A stretch of 64,000 nt of DNA from Suillus spraguei (taxonomy: Eukaryota > Basidiomycota > Agaricomycetes > Boletales > Suillaceae). The stretch lies in contig JABCPU010000229.1 in NCBI GenBank assembly GCA_016800925.1, positions 1 through 64,000 on the forward strand, written 5' to 3'. Position 1 is the first letter of the stretch, and every line of letters starts with the position of its first letter. Below are positions 1 to 11,471 of the stretch, one piece after another. The position numbers and the translations under genes are program-made. The notes under the pieces were generated by a model, which was not told the origin of the DNA, did not search any database, and was given only the letters and a program-made list of their open reading frames with translations.

Positions 1-547
1 CAGCTGTATTGGTGAAGACACACCAGCCTTGGTTTGAATGATCTTGTACAGCTCTTTCTGCTTTGCAAATGAATGTTCCTGAATGTGGAAATTTGTCAAT
101 AATATCAGGGTTGAAATTGTGATACCATAGTACCTTGACGCAAATACTATGATGAGATCAACCTCATCCTGATCATTCTGAGACATGTCTGGTTTGTGTT
201 TGTGTAGATCATGAGGACTATAGTGGGGCACTTTGCTGTATGTACTTATGAGGGTCTGCATACTGAGATTAATGACATGCACAAGGCAACTATCAAGATG
301 GTTAATGATTCTGCTACTAAATTGCATAAATAGATGTACTTTATCTTGTGTGACTGCCATGGAAATTCCTTCCTGTACTTTGTCTTATATAGCTGCAAGA
401 ACTCCTGGAGCATGGTGCTATTGTTACTTGCATTGTCATATGTAATATGCCCAAGCTTATGAGTGATACCAACATGATCCAGTATCTTGAATAAGGCACC
501 ACCTAAGCACTTGCCATTGTGTCATTATTCAGCTGTGTAAAACTGAG
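1..547 (-). pseudogene. hAT-family transposase fragment
   Basis: On the minus strand, translation across about 470-20 gives hAT transposase-like segments: a GHITYDNASNN motif (the DNASNN block is typical of hAT catalytic cores) followed, in a shifted frame, by HVINLSMQTLISTYSK, which resembles the conserved segment after the catalytic core in fungal hAT proteins. The frame changes near 285, so the copy is broken. It runs off the left edge of the window and is cut at 547 by an LTR. Minus-strand codons beyond that LTR (about 1209-1650) may be the upstream part of the same element, but I could not match them to a named domain. Confidence 0.6.
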
Positions 548-1208
548 TGTTACAGTTGTATGTGCCCCTATTCATTTTCCCTTCTACTCTGTATATCACA
601 TGACTTGTTCACTTGTTTCATAACCAGTCTAGTATTCACATATACTAGACCTCTGACTCATGCATCTCAACATGCTTGTACTATACCTGCCTTCCTTATT
701 AGAATATGCAGTTACTTTCCTTTCCCATGGTGCTTGGTCTGTGCATGGTATCTACCTATATAAGCACAGTGTACTTGTAGTAGATTCATTACTTAACACA
801 TGCTCTTATCTCGACTCATGCATTTCAAAATGCCTGTACTATACATGCCTTTCCAATTAGGATATGCACTTACATTCTCATGGTTACATGGTCTGTGCAC
901 ACATATTAACCTATATAAGCACAGTGTATCAGTAGTAGATTCTTTACTCTAATCTTACTGGGTTTTGCCTGAATCTCCTTTGCTAAGGACCCCCAATCCT
1001 TAGTCATCTGAATTGTCTCTAAGTTTGAGCACTCCTTAAACTTAGTCTCTATTCTTGATACCTTTGAGACACATCTCTTAGACTGAACCCTTGATCATCT
1101 TCAGAACTAGTTCCTTAGTGAGCCTCTTCTCTTTTGAACATTGTAGAACTTCCCAGTGACTGTCGTGTCTTTTCACTGTTGTTGGTGACACCACCCCAGT
1201 TTGTAACA
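548..1208 (+). repeat. LTR of the 7.9-16.3 kb Gypsy family, with internal tandem duplication
   Basis: The segment starts TGTTACAG and ends TTTGTAACA, and its sequence matches the reverse complement of the Gypsy LTRs at 7927 and 15065 (for example CCCCTATTCATTTTC near the start and CACCCCAGTTTGTAACA at the end). At 661 bp it is longer than the 455-474 bp seen in other copies because a stretch of about 158 bp (655-812) is repeated at 813-960. No matching 5-bp flanks are seen (CTGAG on the left, GTACT on the right). No internal retroelement sequence is attached, so it is treated as a solo LTR. Confidence 0.8.
655..960 (+). repeat. 158-bp tandem duplication containing LTR TATA box
   Basis: Copy A begins GACTCATGCATCTCAACATG at 655 and copy B begins GACTCATGCATTTCAAAATG at 813. 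Each includes CTATATAAGCACAGTGTA (TATA at about 757 and 912) and ends in a GTAGTAGATTC motif. Related LTRs at 7927, 15065, 52323 and 53144 carry one copy. The copies differ at many positions, so the duplication is old. Confidence 0.8.
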
Positions 1209-2280
1209 GTACTTTCAATCACATCCTTTGCTTCAGCACATTGGCATTGCCAAGCTGATGGTACATTGAAGCAAGGTGTTCTATGAAAATGGGCACACAA
1301 CTGTGTAGCATCATTTGACATATATATTCCCAAAGACCTTTCAAATACTTGTCCTTTGCACTAACCCTCATTCACATCCCCCTTCTCTACTTGTCAAAAG
1401 CCACCTCCCCTCATTGATGTATTTCATGGATTAGTCTCCCTCATGAAGTGTGTACAGGGACATTTGAGGAGGCACTGGAGCCCACCATTTTGCTGTAACA
1501 CCATCAATAGCCTCACAAATCTTCTCTGTAGGTTTGATGGCATGGCCTGAACAACAGATAAAAGAATTAAGAATGCCATTAGAGTTGGATGCAGGAGGGG
1601 AGAAAGGATGGAAGTGTCATCATCAGGGTCATTGATCCACTCCATCTCTTCAGCATTTCAATGAACCATCAGGACAACAAGCTGGTGCAGATGACTCAGA
1701 CATAGGTGCAGTGGGGAATGCAAATGTTGAACCTATACCACAATTGCATATATCTTAAACTAAATACTAAAACATTGTGCACCTTGACAGACCACAATGA
1801 CAATCCATGGCACAAACTTGGTGTTGAACCTGAGAATCACCATGGTAGTAGGAATATTCTGAAATAAAAGACATTAGAAGTCAGTGACTTGTCAAATATG
1901 ACAGGTGATGAACATAGTACCATCATTTCAAGTTGGATTTGGATGAATTGCATAGCTGAAAACACCAACAAGCACCCTTGTTGCTAGCAAAATATGAGGG
2001 AACTCTGTGATAAGAATAATCTAATTACTATTAGCAGAAGATGGTGAGTGTACTACTTGAACTGTCAGGAAGCCTCATGAGAACTATACAGCCAGACTCA
2101 TGTTTGCACACACACAGGTTCAAACTGGTCCGGACCAGTCCAGAACCAGTTCATACAGCTGATACTGCTATATAGATATATCTTAAGTGGACTGTAATCC
2201 TAAAAGTCCGATACATCATTCAGTCTAATTATCCATAATCCAAATGGATGTATCCCTTGGTGGATCTCAAATGCCAGCAT
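1209..2280. other. Transposon-derived sequence without an intact gene
   Basis: No full gene is seen. Minus-strand translations at 1209-1333 and about 1410-1560 (for example IKPTEKICEAIDGVTAKWW) look protein-derived but are short, broken and unassigned. They may belong to the hAT element cut by the LTR at 548. The rest is AT-rich with no clear coding signal. Confidence 0.4.
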
Positions 2281-2545
2281 ACACAGCCGCATTTTTGGCA
2301 TTTTTGAAACTCAGCCATTTGTCATTCCAGGATGTGTGGTAATTCACAAAAACATACCCATTTTGGTGGCCTGCAGCCTCCTACATTATTCTCATATTCC
2401 GCATTTTTGTATTTTTAGCCATACTATGCCTACATCAGTTAAAAATAGGTTGCTTCTCATATCAGTGCCCCCCACCACCGCATTTTTGGCCACCTACTGT
2501 GGGAATTTCCCCACAACACCAAAAACATCACCCATTTTTGGAATA
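2280..2545. repeat. Cluster of short CATTTTTGG-type repeats
   Basis: The motif (C/G)CATTTTTGG or close variants occurs near 2289, 2298, 2348, 2401, 2480 and 2531. The cluster lies just beyond the 3' end of the Plavaka-like transposase remnant, as expected for subterminal repeats, but no matching cluster is seen beyond the other end of that remnant. Confidence 0.45.
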
Positions 2546-2664
2546 TGCTTATGACTTCACTAGCGAACTCATGCGATTGGTGGAGATGCTGAACACCAAT
2601 ATTGCTTGCCACATTTGGTTGATAAGATGGGATAGCACTTGATACACACTGATTGAGCTACTGT

Positions 2665-5490
2665 CTATACAAACTCAGTACTGAATGTATGATAACTCTC
2701 CTTGTCTGCAAATTTATTCAAAAAGAAATGCTCGTAAGTTTCCAAACAAGTTGCAGAAGACACATCGTTGACCACAGCCTCATCATAAACCGGTATCAAT
2801 TCAGCTGCATGCATAACATCTGTCACTGGCAGGACAGCTCCCTCCCTATGGCGGTTACCATTTTGATCCTGTGTGTAAGCATGCTCTACAGTCCACATCG
2901 TAAGTTCAGGATGATCAGCAGGACTGGAAAGGAAGCAAAAAAACTGGACATAGAGAAGTGGTTCAGAGAGGTATAATGGTAATTCCATGTTGCAACCTTG
3001 TCAAACAACTGGCTGAAAAATCAGCTGAACCTGTGTGACACAACTCGCTAGATATGATATTAGTAGGGTTACAACATGAATATATAAAAGATACACACTA
3101 GTTTTGTCATTAATGCCCATGGCATCAATGAGAACGGTGTCACAATTTCCCAAGGGAAAATCATTTGCTTGGTGGATATGCTTGCACTACTTGACTTGGC
3201 ATGATAACTCTCGGTTGGAAGGCCGAGTGAAGCTGCAGTCAAAATTTGTGCCATACCTGGAAGTGCCCATATCTGGGGTCCCACTGGGAATGTTCACCGC
3301 TAGAAAGGGAGGAATGATAAATGAAGTCAGCAAGAGCATGATCGAAGTCGAGGAGTGCATATCTCATGCATATTTCAGAGGGTGATAGCGACCTGTAATC
3401 AGGCACAACATTGAGTTGGAAAGTGGTGAGCACATCTCCAGAGAGAACACTCTTGAGAAAGTGATTACAGACTGGTCAGGGACCATGAATTGACTTGACT
3501 TTGTTAGGGAGAACTCTGGAAACCCAGGAGAGGGCAGGGTTGGTAGTTGTAATGTCTTCATCTTCAGTATGTATGGCATTAACTAGTGGCGCCCCGCAAG
3601 AAGTCAATAGCGCATACAGGTCGAACATTTCCATAGACTCTTGGCAGTTAAGAATCCGCACACACAGCTCCATAAAATCTTTGACTTGGTGTGATGTCCA
3701 TGGGAAAAGGTCCTTACAATGTGTGATGAGTAGCCACTCTGTCATGTCAGCAGAAAACTGCATCAAAGTGCCCAATTTCTTAATTGTACCATCAAAGCTT
3801 TGCAAGAAGCTCGAGTTTGGGGATGAAAAAGTCTTCTTTAGCACCCCTCTTCCCCCTCCTTGCCTGAGCCTGGATGACAGCGTCTTTGAAAGTATGAAAG
3901 TCCAAAAGCATGTGAACCATTGACTGAAGTGATGGAGGTGAGTGAACTGGATTCTGCACAAGGTAAAAGAAGTCCACAAGGACACAAATCACACGAAGGA
4001 ACCTGGGTGGAACAGCCCCTGCAATAGATGCAACAATAGTTTGTTGGATATCTCTGTGCTCGCAGCCTGTCATTTGATTGACATGTGTAATACCTTTAGT
4101 AAAGTGTCGTGTTCCCACTCGCTTGTGCTGAACTATGAAGTGAGTATCCAGCTTGTACTCTCCTACAATTTCTTTGATCCATTTCAGTGGATGATCAACG
4201 AAAAATTTATGGCAGGTGTACAGCACTTTGCCAGCGAGAAAAACAGATGGATATGCAAACATCCAATCACCCCAGTATGGCATGTGGACTCCAGACAGAT
4301 TAACATCTTTGGCTGCTTTCTGGAACTTGTCAAGATCCCATAGATCGACCTGCCAGGATATCTCCACAATGAGCTGTAATGTATACTTCCCAATATGAGG
4401 GGGGTGGAGAATTCCATCACCGAATTTCTCTTAGGTTGCCATAGTTAGTGGGGATGCATTTTTGCTGACTGCAGCAATCATAGTAGCCTCCGGTAGGTCG
4501 CACACATGAGCAATGAGGGGCGTAAACACATGCTGAATGTAGCAGGAAAGATTGGGCATGAAGCAGCCATCTTCTGTTGCGACCTTAAGATTAGCACAAA
4601 CAAGGTCCATACATTTATGCCACAGTCTGGCTTGAAGAATAGATTGGTATTCTGGATGAACGCGAAACTTGATGATGGGAATGTAGGTTATGCAATACCA
4701 AGCTCATAATGTTGCCTTGGAATGAACTTCAGAATCAATATTACTGATAGTGATGAAGACTGGGTGCATCTTGATTCCTCCAGCAAGTTGCATTACAGGA
4801 GTTTTATCGGATCCCAAGATTATTGGAACTTGAGTGGCACCCAGGGGAAGATGGTCCTCGAAACCACAAAATCAGTCTGTTACTTGGTGAGGAGTGTACT
4901 AATAATAGGGTGAACAAACCTGAATCTTCCATGCTATGTCGGCACTCATGTAGTCTCCATATTCATGCTGGTTTTTGATGTTAGCAACATGGGGGTGAAA
5001 GGTCATATGGTTTGTAAAGGTCAGGTCACTAAATAGTTGCTTAACTACATCCAGCACATCACACCAAACGAGCTCCACAGGATGGACAGTCTTGTAGCCT
5101 TTAAATTCTAATTTAGAGACTTTCCATGGGACAAAAGAAGGCAGCGAGTCCACCCAGTCCAAAAGGTGATCTTTCATAGTGAACAATGGTTTTGTGTGAT
5201 TTGAATCATCAAACTGTAAAAGTCAGATCAGTACATCCTATAATTGAGATCGGCATTGGTCATTTACCATCTCAACTTCAAGAATGGAGCTATTTGAGTT
5301 TGAGTGAGGTTTTCCACTAAAAACTTTCCTAGTTCCCATTCACCTTTATCCTGGAAGGGGTAATAAGGATTTATCTTCTGTCGATACGCATATTTATCAT
5401 CTTCTATCTTATCCAGCATATTTTTACCAACCCCATAGACATATCCAGATTGAGGATGGCATGTACCAGTGACGTGTATTCCATTACCTT
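2665..5490 (-). pseudogene. Plavaka-like (CACTA-related) DNA transposase remnant
   Basis: Read on the minus strand, the fragments follow the order of basidiomycete Plavaka transposases. NPYYPFQDKGEWELGKFL lies at about 5380-5320. VHPVELVWCDVLDVVKQLF follows at 5100-5040 and EYGDYMSAD at about 4965. LPLGATQVPIILGSDKTPV lies at about 4840 and the long FFVDHPLKWIKEIVG region at about 4200. QMTGCEHRDIQQTIVASIAG is at 4070, with further C-terminal pieces at 3985-3476 and 2988-2665. A likely intron lies at 5267-5214 and another near 4919. Several frame changes mean that no continuous protein can be read, so this is a dead copy. Confidence 0.75.
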
Positions 5491-5944
5491 GATAAAATAC
5501 AGAAGGGATGGGTAACGTTCGTGGTCATGTGTCAAATGGCCAACAAGTAGACGGAGAGTTGAGATGTAACAAGAGTGCCTCAATGGATGGATATTCCCCC
5601 GATTTGCAGTTGGGACATAGCCTGCCAAAGGTAATATATACATATCATGAAGTGAGCAATGAAAGCACTTACATTGTAGCATATATGACTTGGCTCAAAC
5701 TTAAGCTGGTGAGTGAGTGCACTGGAAAATCTGCAGTCTTTTAAAGTGCAAAGACTGATGCTTCACAGCACACCATCATCACGCCGGGCCAATGGAACTT
5801 GCGCCTTCATCACTGGTCTCATCTCCTGCTTGACCAAGTAGTCCTACTTTTACTAGCACTACATCAAGTAGTGCAACTCGTGTAGAATTAACTCCCTTGA
5901 AGCTCTTCAAGAAGGTCAACTACCCTGAGTCGCCCCATAATATT

Positions 5945-6894
5945 ATGGCTACTGAGCTCTTATCTAGCTCTGACTGTTCATTTTCTCCCAAGCTGTCCCC
6001 CTGCTCTTCAGGCTCTCCAGAGATTCACTTCTCCCCATTTTCAGAGATCCCATACCTTCCTGATGTGAAGGAAAGCCTGTTATATCAGCCTAATGCTTTA
6101 CAGTTACCAAAATCGCCTTCTTGGACAGCTTACTTGTATGAGAAGTCATCCAAGATACATGTCCCATACCCTCTTAGGCCATCTCCACTGGAGCTTTGGT
6201 TTGCAAACTGTGTGACAGGGCAAGTATGCCAACCAGACTTTACACCTGAACAACTACAAGAGGTATTTGTTTGTTTTTTCATTTATTTGTTCTAGAGGTT
6301 CTCAAGTCTCATATGGTCTATGTTTAAAAGCATGAGGACACAATATCTAGTGGTCTCTCACAGATGAGCTTTGACACATTGTACAAAGCGTTCAAGGCAG
6401 TACTTGCTAGTCGCAAGGCTACTTGCCATGAAGTAGTGACCTCATTATGGCAGGTTGAATACTCACAATGTATGACAGCGTTCAGCAAGGCACTCCATCA
6501 GGAGAACAAAGATTGCCTTTATTTGAAGGATGAACAGCTGAAGAAGATTAGGAACCTTTTTTCTGAGCATAACTGCACAGAAATCAACGATAATAAAAAT
6601 TACCTTCAAGCCATCTACAATGATGAATGTGAGATGCTTCATGCCATCACCGCCCAAGCAGAGGTCATCTCAAAATGCCTGGGTTCACGTGCCAAGCATG
6701 ACTTGCTAGCATCTACTGGTGAAGCTCCCTACCTCCCTCGTTTCGTCAATACTTTGAATGACAGGGACAGCATCACTCATGCACTGTGCAATGGTTTCAC
6801 AGATGCCAGTACCAATACCAACTCCAATTCTGATTTTGGCGAAGAAGAAGATAATGGGCGGCCAGGCCAGCACCACTTGTGCGGCATGTGTTAG
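5945..6894 (+). pseudogene. Two-exon gene of unknown function, 3' end disrupted by a solo LTR
   Basis: Exon 1 (ATG at 5945, codons MATELLSSSD) ends with GAG at 6262. A GT-AG intron spans 6263-6363 and exon 2 continues in the same frame from 6364, giving about 282 residues. Exon 2 is rich in charged residues and ends with an acidic, Asn/Ser-rich tail (DASTNTNSNSDFGEEEDN). I do not recognise a family. The open frame may extend upstream of 5945 through an unseen exon. The stop TAG at 6892 is supplied by the solo LTR that begins at 6889. Across that insertion the reading frame would otherwise have reached a stop two codons after the target site. The loss at the protein level is therefore tiny, but the native 3' UTR is displaced by 888 bp. 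Confidence 0.5.
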
Positions 6895-7776
6895 TGACCT
6901 AGCCAGGCACTAATGAACTTGAGTGGTGTCTGTGACAGGTGCTCTATCAAGAGCGGTGGCCCGTGCGTATCGGTCCCCTAGCGTGGAGTGCGCTAGTTGC
7001 ATTGGTCGGAGGTGGGCACTACGTGCTGTCTCATGACCTACGTCACAGGGATGAGGTTCTTGATGACGATCAAAGACGTAGAAGTGATGAGCTTCTACGA
7101 AGTTCGAATAGTGATGATAAGCTTATGAAAAGCTTATTGAAAGGAAGTTCAGGGTCGAAGATCAAGTAGATTCAAGTTAAAGAAGTACAAAGGCTATCTG
7201 CGCATATTTATACGTAAGATTGAAGTAGAGCATGAATATGTAAGTATTGCTGGATTAAGTATAGAGTCAGATAGCCAATAAGAAGACACATGCTTGTGAA
7301 CGAGTCAGAGGCATATCAACCAATGAGAATGTGCATGTGCATGAAGGAGTCATAAGTGTGGAGCTGAAGGTATAAAGGGTACAAGCCAATGAGGCGATGC
7401 ATGAGTCAAGAAAGGTAGACAATAAAGGGATAAGGCATAAGACGATACCAAGATGTCCTTGAGAGCAAACAGGGGGTTTCCATGAACCAAGAGGGTGCAC
7501 GTGTTGAAGCACAAGGTGATGTGACGAGCACAGAGGAGGCGCTTGAAGCGCGCGAAGCGTGAGAGGCACGTATAGGCGCAAAGGAGGTAGAAGGCATGCG
7601 AAGAGGGTGTGTTCAGCAACGATGGAGGAGGCAAGTGTAGGCAAGGTAAGGAGTGACGATGGCAAGCCAGACAAGGTAGCAGAGGATGAGGATGGAGGCC
7701 TTGTCAGGACGAGAGTAGATGGCGACGCATAGGAGGAAAAATGATAGTAGGGGCACAAGAAGGTGTCCTTGTAACA
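6889..7776 (+). repeat. Solo LTR, family A, with 5-bp target duplication GCATG
   Basis: The 888-bp element begins TGTTAGTGACC and ends CTTGTAACA. The five bases GCATG occur immediately before (6884-6888) and after it (7777-7781), a perfect target-site duplication. A second copy in reverse orientation lies at 19105-19990. No gag or pol sequence is attached, so recombination between two LTRs probably removed the body. Long open frames inside (for example 7267-7758 on the minus strand) are LTR sequence, not genes. Confidence 0.9.
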
Positions 7777-7926
7777 GCATGCAGCTGTGACTTTTATTGG
7801 TATGTGACTCCCAATTCTTTCACACTACTCACACTGATCAATATCAGTGACATTCAGTGTCACTGTTCATAGATTGTTATCAGTTGGTACTGCCTTCAAA
7901 TTGCTTTGCCTGTGTTCATGAGCTTC

Positions 7927-8381
7927 TGTTACGAACTGGGGTGGCGTCACCAGCGACAGTGAGAAGACACAGCCGGTCCGCTGGGAGTTCTTACAATGTC
8001 CAAATAAGGACAAGGTGAAAGTACAAGGAACGCGTTCCAAGTACGATCAAGGGTTCAGCCTCAAAGACAAGTCTAAGAGGTATCCGCAAGAATAGAGACT
8101 AAGGCTAAGGAGTGCTTAGACTTAGAGACGATTCAAGACGACTTAGGTTGGAGACCTAAGCGAAGGAGATTCCAGGTAAAACCCAGTAAGATTAAAGTAA
8201 AGTATACAAGCGTAATACAACGTGCTTAAATAGGCCAATATGTGCGCACGGACCGGGAGAATGTAAGTGCGTATCCAAAGAAGGAAGGCAACCATAGTAC
8301 AGATACGAGTCAGAGTCATGTTATGTAATATACACGGTAGATGAGGTAAGAAAATGAATAGGGGCACGTATGATTGTAACA
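7927..8381 (-). repeat. 3' LTR of the Gypsy element
   Basis: 455 bp; on the plus strand it starts TGTTACGAACTGGGGTGG and ends GATTGTAACA. It matches the LTR at 15065 with scattered substitutions (for example GGCGTCACC against GGCATCACC), so the element is not a recent insertion. Confidence 0.9.
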
Positions 8382-8395
8382 TTACCCCCTTTTTA
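8382..8395 (-). promoter_or_regulatory. Polypurine tract of the Gypsy element
   Basis: Directly before the 3' LTR on the minus strand is AAAAAGGGGGTAA, a purine run of the kind that primes plus-strand DNA synthesis in LTR retrotransposons. Its position next to the LTR border supports the element's orientation. Confidence 0.75.
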
Positions 8396-8413
8396 CACGT
8401 AAAGTCACCGACT

Positions 8414-9882
8414 TTACTCACTTTGATTCGCATAGTAAATGGGGTCATCGCTAAACTCGTAGTCTTCATCAGCAAACGACCCACTCATCATATACTTGGC
8501 TTCTTCAAGACCAGCACGACGCTTAGAATCTTTCTTCTTTTCCCTTTGAATACGTTCATCGTCAAGTTGCTTTTCCCAAGCACGAAGTGCGTCGTAGAAT
8601 CCCTCATCTTTCCAAGTTAACTCGAAGGGAGGAGGCCCAACTCGGTTGGGGCAGTAGAGGGATAAATGAGTGGGCGACCAATATCTGCAAACCTTGCACT
8701 GATATTCCGCACAGTTCTTTTGACGATGTCCTAGTAATCCACAGACGCGGCATTTCATGTTCTCGTCAGGGTTAGAAGAGACTTTGCGTAAGGGAGATGG
8801 GGTAATGATAGACGTGGGGCTAGTGGATCTGGCGTGCTTCTTTCCCTTTTTCTTCATCATACATTTTAAGGCAAGGGTGTTAGCCCGCTTAAGTTGCGCT
8901 TGCTGAGCGACAGACAACATGTATGCTGACATGGGGAGATCCGGAGTAACTTCTCGTTCGGCAGCCGCAAGGAGTTCGGTGGACGAAGAGGGAGAAGTAA
9001 TGCCGAAGTCTTTTACTAAGACCGGTGAAACGGGATCCATAGGACCGAATGACGATGGGATAGACATAGGAGGGTGTATATGAAGGTCGCGGAGTCGAGG
9101 ACCTAGTGTTACCAGCTCAGTGGCAGAGATACCTAGTAGTTTAGCGGCTTCAAACTGGTCTTCTGTGCATGGTTCATACAGCCATGCGGGGTGGTCATGA
9201 GAGACTGTAATAGGGGGCGGTGAGGTTGGTCGTTGAATCGGGGATGGGGTTCGTGGAGAGGCAAGATCACTTTGCGTCTGCTGTAGATCGGTAATAGCTT
9301 CTTCCACTAAGTTTCTAGCTGCTCTCGTTTCGGTGACTGACTGTTGAATGGTTTCGACGACTCTGTTTGTAAGTTGTCCGATCTCTTGGACAGCAGTGTA
9401 TAAGCCAGTAAAGGCATCAAGACTAGAATAAGCGCGTGAAGAAGAGGGTGCTGGGATAGGAAGTGGCGTATCTTCCTGCGGAGAGGGAGGTCGAGCAACA
9501 CCTGCTCGACGCTCGGCAATGATGTGAATAGCTTCTTCAACATCATTCTTAAAGGAATTGGGAAGCAGCAACATAGCGTAAGCACGAATGCGTTTTTGAA
9601 GATGAAGGAAGCGGTGACGGAGGGTAATTTCCGTTGTTTCTTTGGCAGTGGCTTCAATGAGGGCTGCAATACGAATGATGTTGACGATGAGGAGGCAGGG
9701 AAGGCGCCTCTTTCAGTGAGGATTCTTTCGATTTCGAGGGCATGTCCCTCGCAGAGAATGGCGGCTTCGATGTAAGAGGAATTATCAATTTCAGCGGTGA
9801 GGGTTCCGTATCGTTCAGTTTCAGAGTCGGAGTCATTGGTGGCAGCGACGACGGGTGTAATGTAAGCAGTGGGGAAAGACAT
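8414..9882 (-). pseudogene. Extra ORF downstream of pol: zinc-knuckle protein of the Gypsy element
   Basis: The frame opens with ATG at 9882 (MSFPTAYITPVV), 55 bp after the pol stop at 9938, and after one frame change near 9670 continues to a stop at 8414, about 490 residues in all. The first half is predicted to be helical with Glu-rich stretches, the middle is Pro/Ser-rich (RTPSPIQRPTSPPPITVS), and the C-terminal third has two cysteine clusters: CRVCGLLGHRQKNC (a CCHC knuckle) followed by CKVCRYW...LYCP. The end is acidic. The ORF occupies the position of env in env-bearing Gypsy elements, but I see no signal peptide or membrane anchor. The knuckle suggests nucleic-acid binding, perhaps a second gag-like product. 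Coding sense follows pol. Confidence 0.7.
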
Positions 9883-9937
9883 TTCGAAGAAGTAGTTAAT
9901 CAGGTGCTTGACGCGAGTTGATTTGACTGGGGAATAA

Positions 9938-11296
9938 TCAGAGGGCGTGTCGCTTCTTATAAGCATTTAGGATTCGAGCGGAGTTCTTCAGATTCTTTTC
10001 TGGGAGCCATTCGTTATCTCCCGATGAGTATCCTTTCCACGAAACAAGATAACGTCGGCGATTGCCGGTTCCTTTGTGAGAAAGGATCGCTTCGATTTCA
10101 TATTCTTCTTCTTCTTCGATGATGTCAGGGGGTGGTTCAGGGAAATTCGGTCCGTGTACGTCTGTTTCGCTATAGGATGATAAGACAGAAGCATGGAACG
10201 TGGGGTGAATCTTCCACTGCGGTGGGAGCTGGAGTGTGAACGTGATGGGAGATAAGACATCGATGATCGGGAAGGGTCCGTATCGTTTCGGAGCGAGCTT
10301 CTTTGATGGGAGCTTAGTCTAAGATTGGCGGCAGATAACCAAACCTTATCTCCGATCTTCCATGGAGTGTACTTATCTCCTCGGGATCGTTCGGCCATTG
10401 TTTGCATTGCAATGTTATGACAAGCGATTGCTTCTTCTCTTATCTTCTGCAGAGATCGTACTCGATCTTCTGCTGCGGGGACTGATGAATCGGGAATAAG
10501 GTGGGGAATGCACGTGGTTCGTATCCCATCATCAAATAGAAGGGTGATGCGTTACGTGCATCGTGTTTTCGGTGATTGTGAACGAATTCAGCGATTGGTA
10601 GATGTTCTACCCAATCTTCAGGGTTGTTACGGCAATAAATGCGAAGGTATGTTTCAAGTTCTTGATTGAGCCTTTCCGTTTGACCATCAGTCTGCGGGTG
10701 GTAAGCCGTGGATGGAGCGATGACGTAGTCAAGAAGTCGGGCAAGTTCCTTTGAGAAGCGAGATAGGAATTGCGGTCCTCGATCCGAGATAACTTTGTCA
10801 TGGAGTCCAAATCGTCGGTAAACATGTTTTAAAAATAGCTTGGCCACACCTTCTGACGTGATAGTTTTCAAACAAGGGATAATAATTACCCCCTTCGTAA
10901 GGCCATGGTCTACCACGACCATGATACTGTCAAAGCCTCCAGAGACGGGGAGGTCAGTGATAAGATCAACGGAGACCTGGGAGAACGGGCGAACAGCCGA
11001 TGAAGGAATAGGCGGAGCGGAGGTCGAACGGGATGAGTATCCGCTTTCATTTGCTGACAAAGGGCGCAACCCTCGACGTATTTCCGAATATAAGAGCCCA
11101 TTGCAGGCCACCAAGCTTCACGTTTGACGAGTTCTTCAGTTTTGAATCTACCGGGGTGTCCCGCGGTAGGATGATCATGATACCTTTTCAGGATATCGGA
11201 GCGATGCGCCGGTGGAATATAAGCGCGATTCTTAAAATAGAGGACGTTCTCCTCAATCTTCCAATCAGAAAGTGCCGATTTCATGGGGGGAAGCAC
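9938..11296 (-). pseudogene. Gypsy integrase with C-terminal chromodomain
   Basis: The N-terminal zinc-binding region reads HDHPTAGHPGRFKT...CALCQQMK (HHCC). The catalytic core shows VDLITDLPVSGGFDS, VISDRGPQFLSRF and AYHPQTDGQTERLNQELE, supplying the D-D-E residues. The end of pol, in the frame closed by the stop at 9938, encodes EAILSHKGTGNRRRYLVSWK followed by NEWLPEKNL, a chromodomain expected to steer insertion towards modified chromatin. Frame shifts occur around 11110 and 10430, so the protein cannot be read continuously. Confidence 0.88.
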
Positions 11297-11471
11297 ACGC
11301 CATCAAGGGCATCAGATGCCGTCTTGAAGACAGGATCGTCGAGGGGTCGAGGATGATAGCACATCCTTCAAGTCGAGGTCAATAAGACGAACGAATAGAG
11401 CGTCAGGAAGGAGGGTCTGGTCCTCGTTATCGTCTTTGCCAGAGTCATAATCAGGTCGGCGGGATAGTGCA

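Noticed and set aside
3104..4343. Plus-strand open frames in the Plavaka region
   Set aside because: They are antisense shadows of the minus-strand transposase remnant.
7267..7758. 163-codon minus-strand open frame
   Set aside because: Lies wholly in a solo LTR and is matched by frames in the other LTR copy; composition-driven, with no domain.
9882..9938. Gypsy ORF3 considered as an env gene
   Set aside because: No signal peptide, membrane anchor or furin-type site; Cys clusters instead suggest a nucleic-acid-binding protein.
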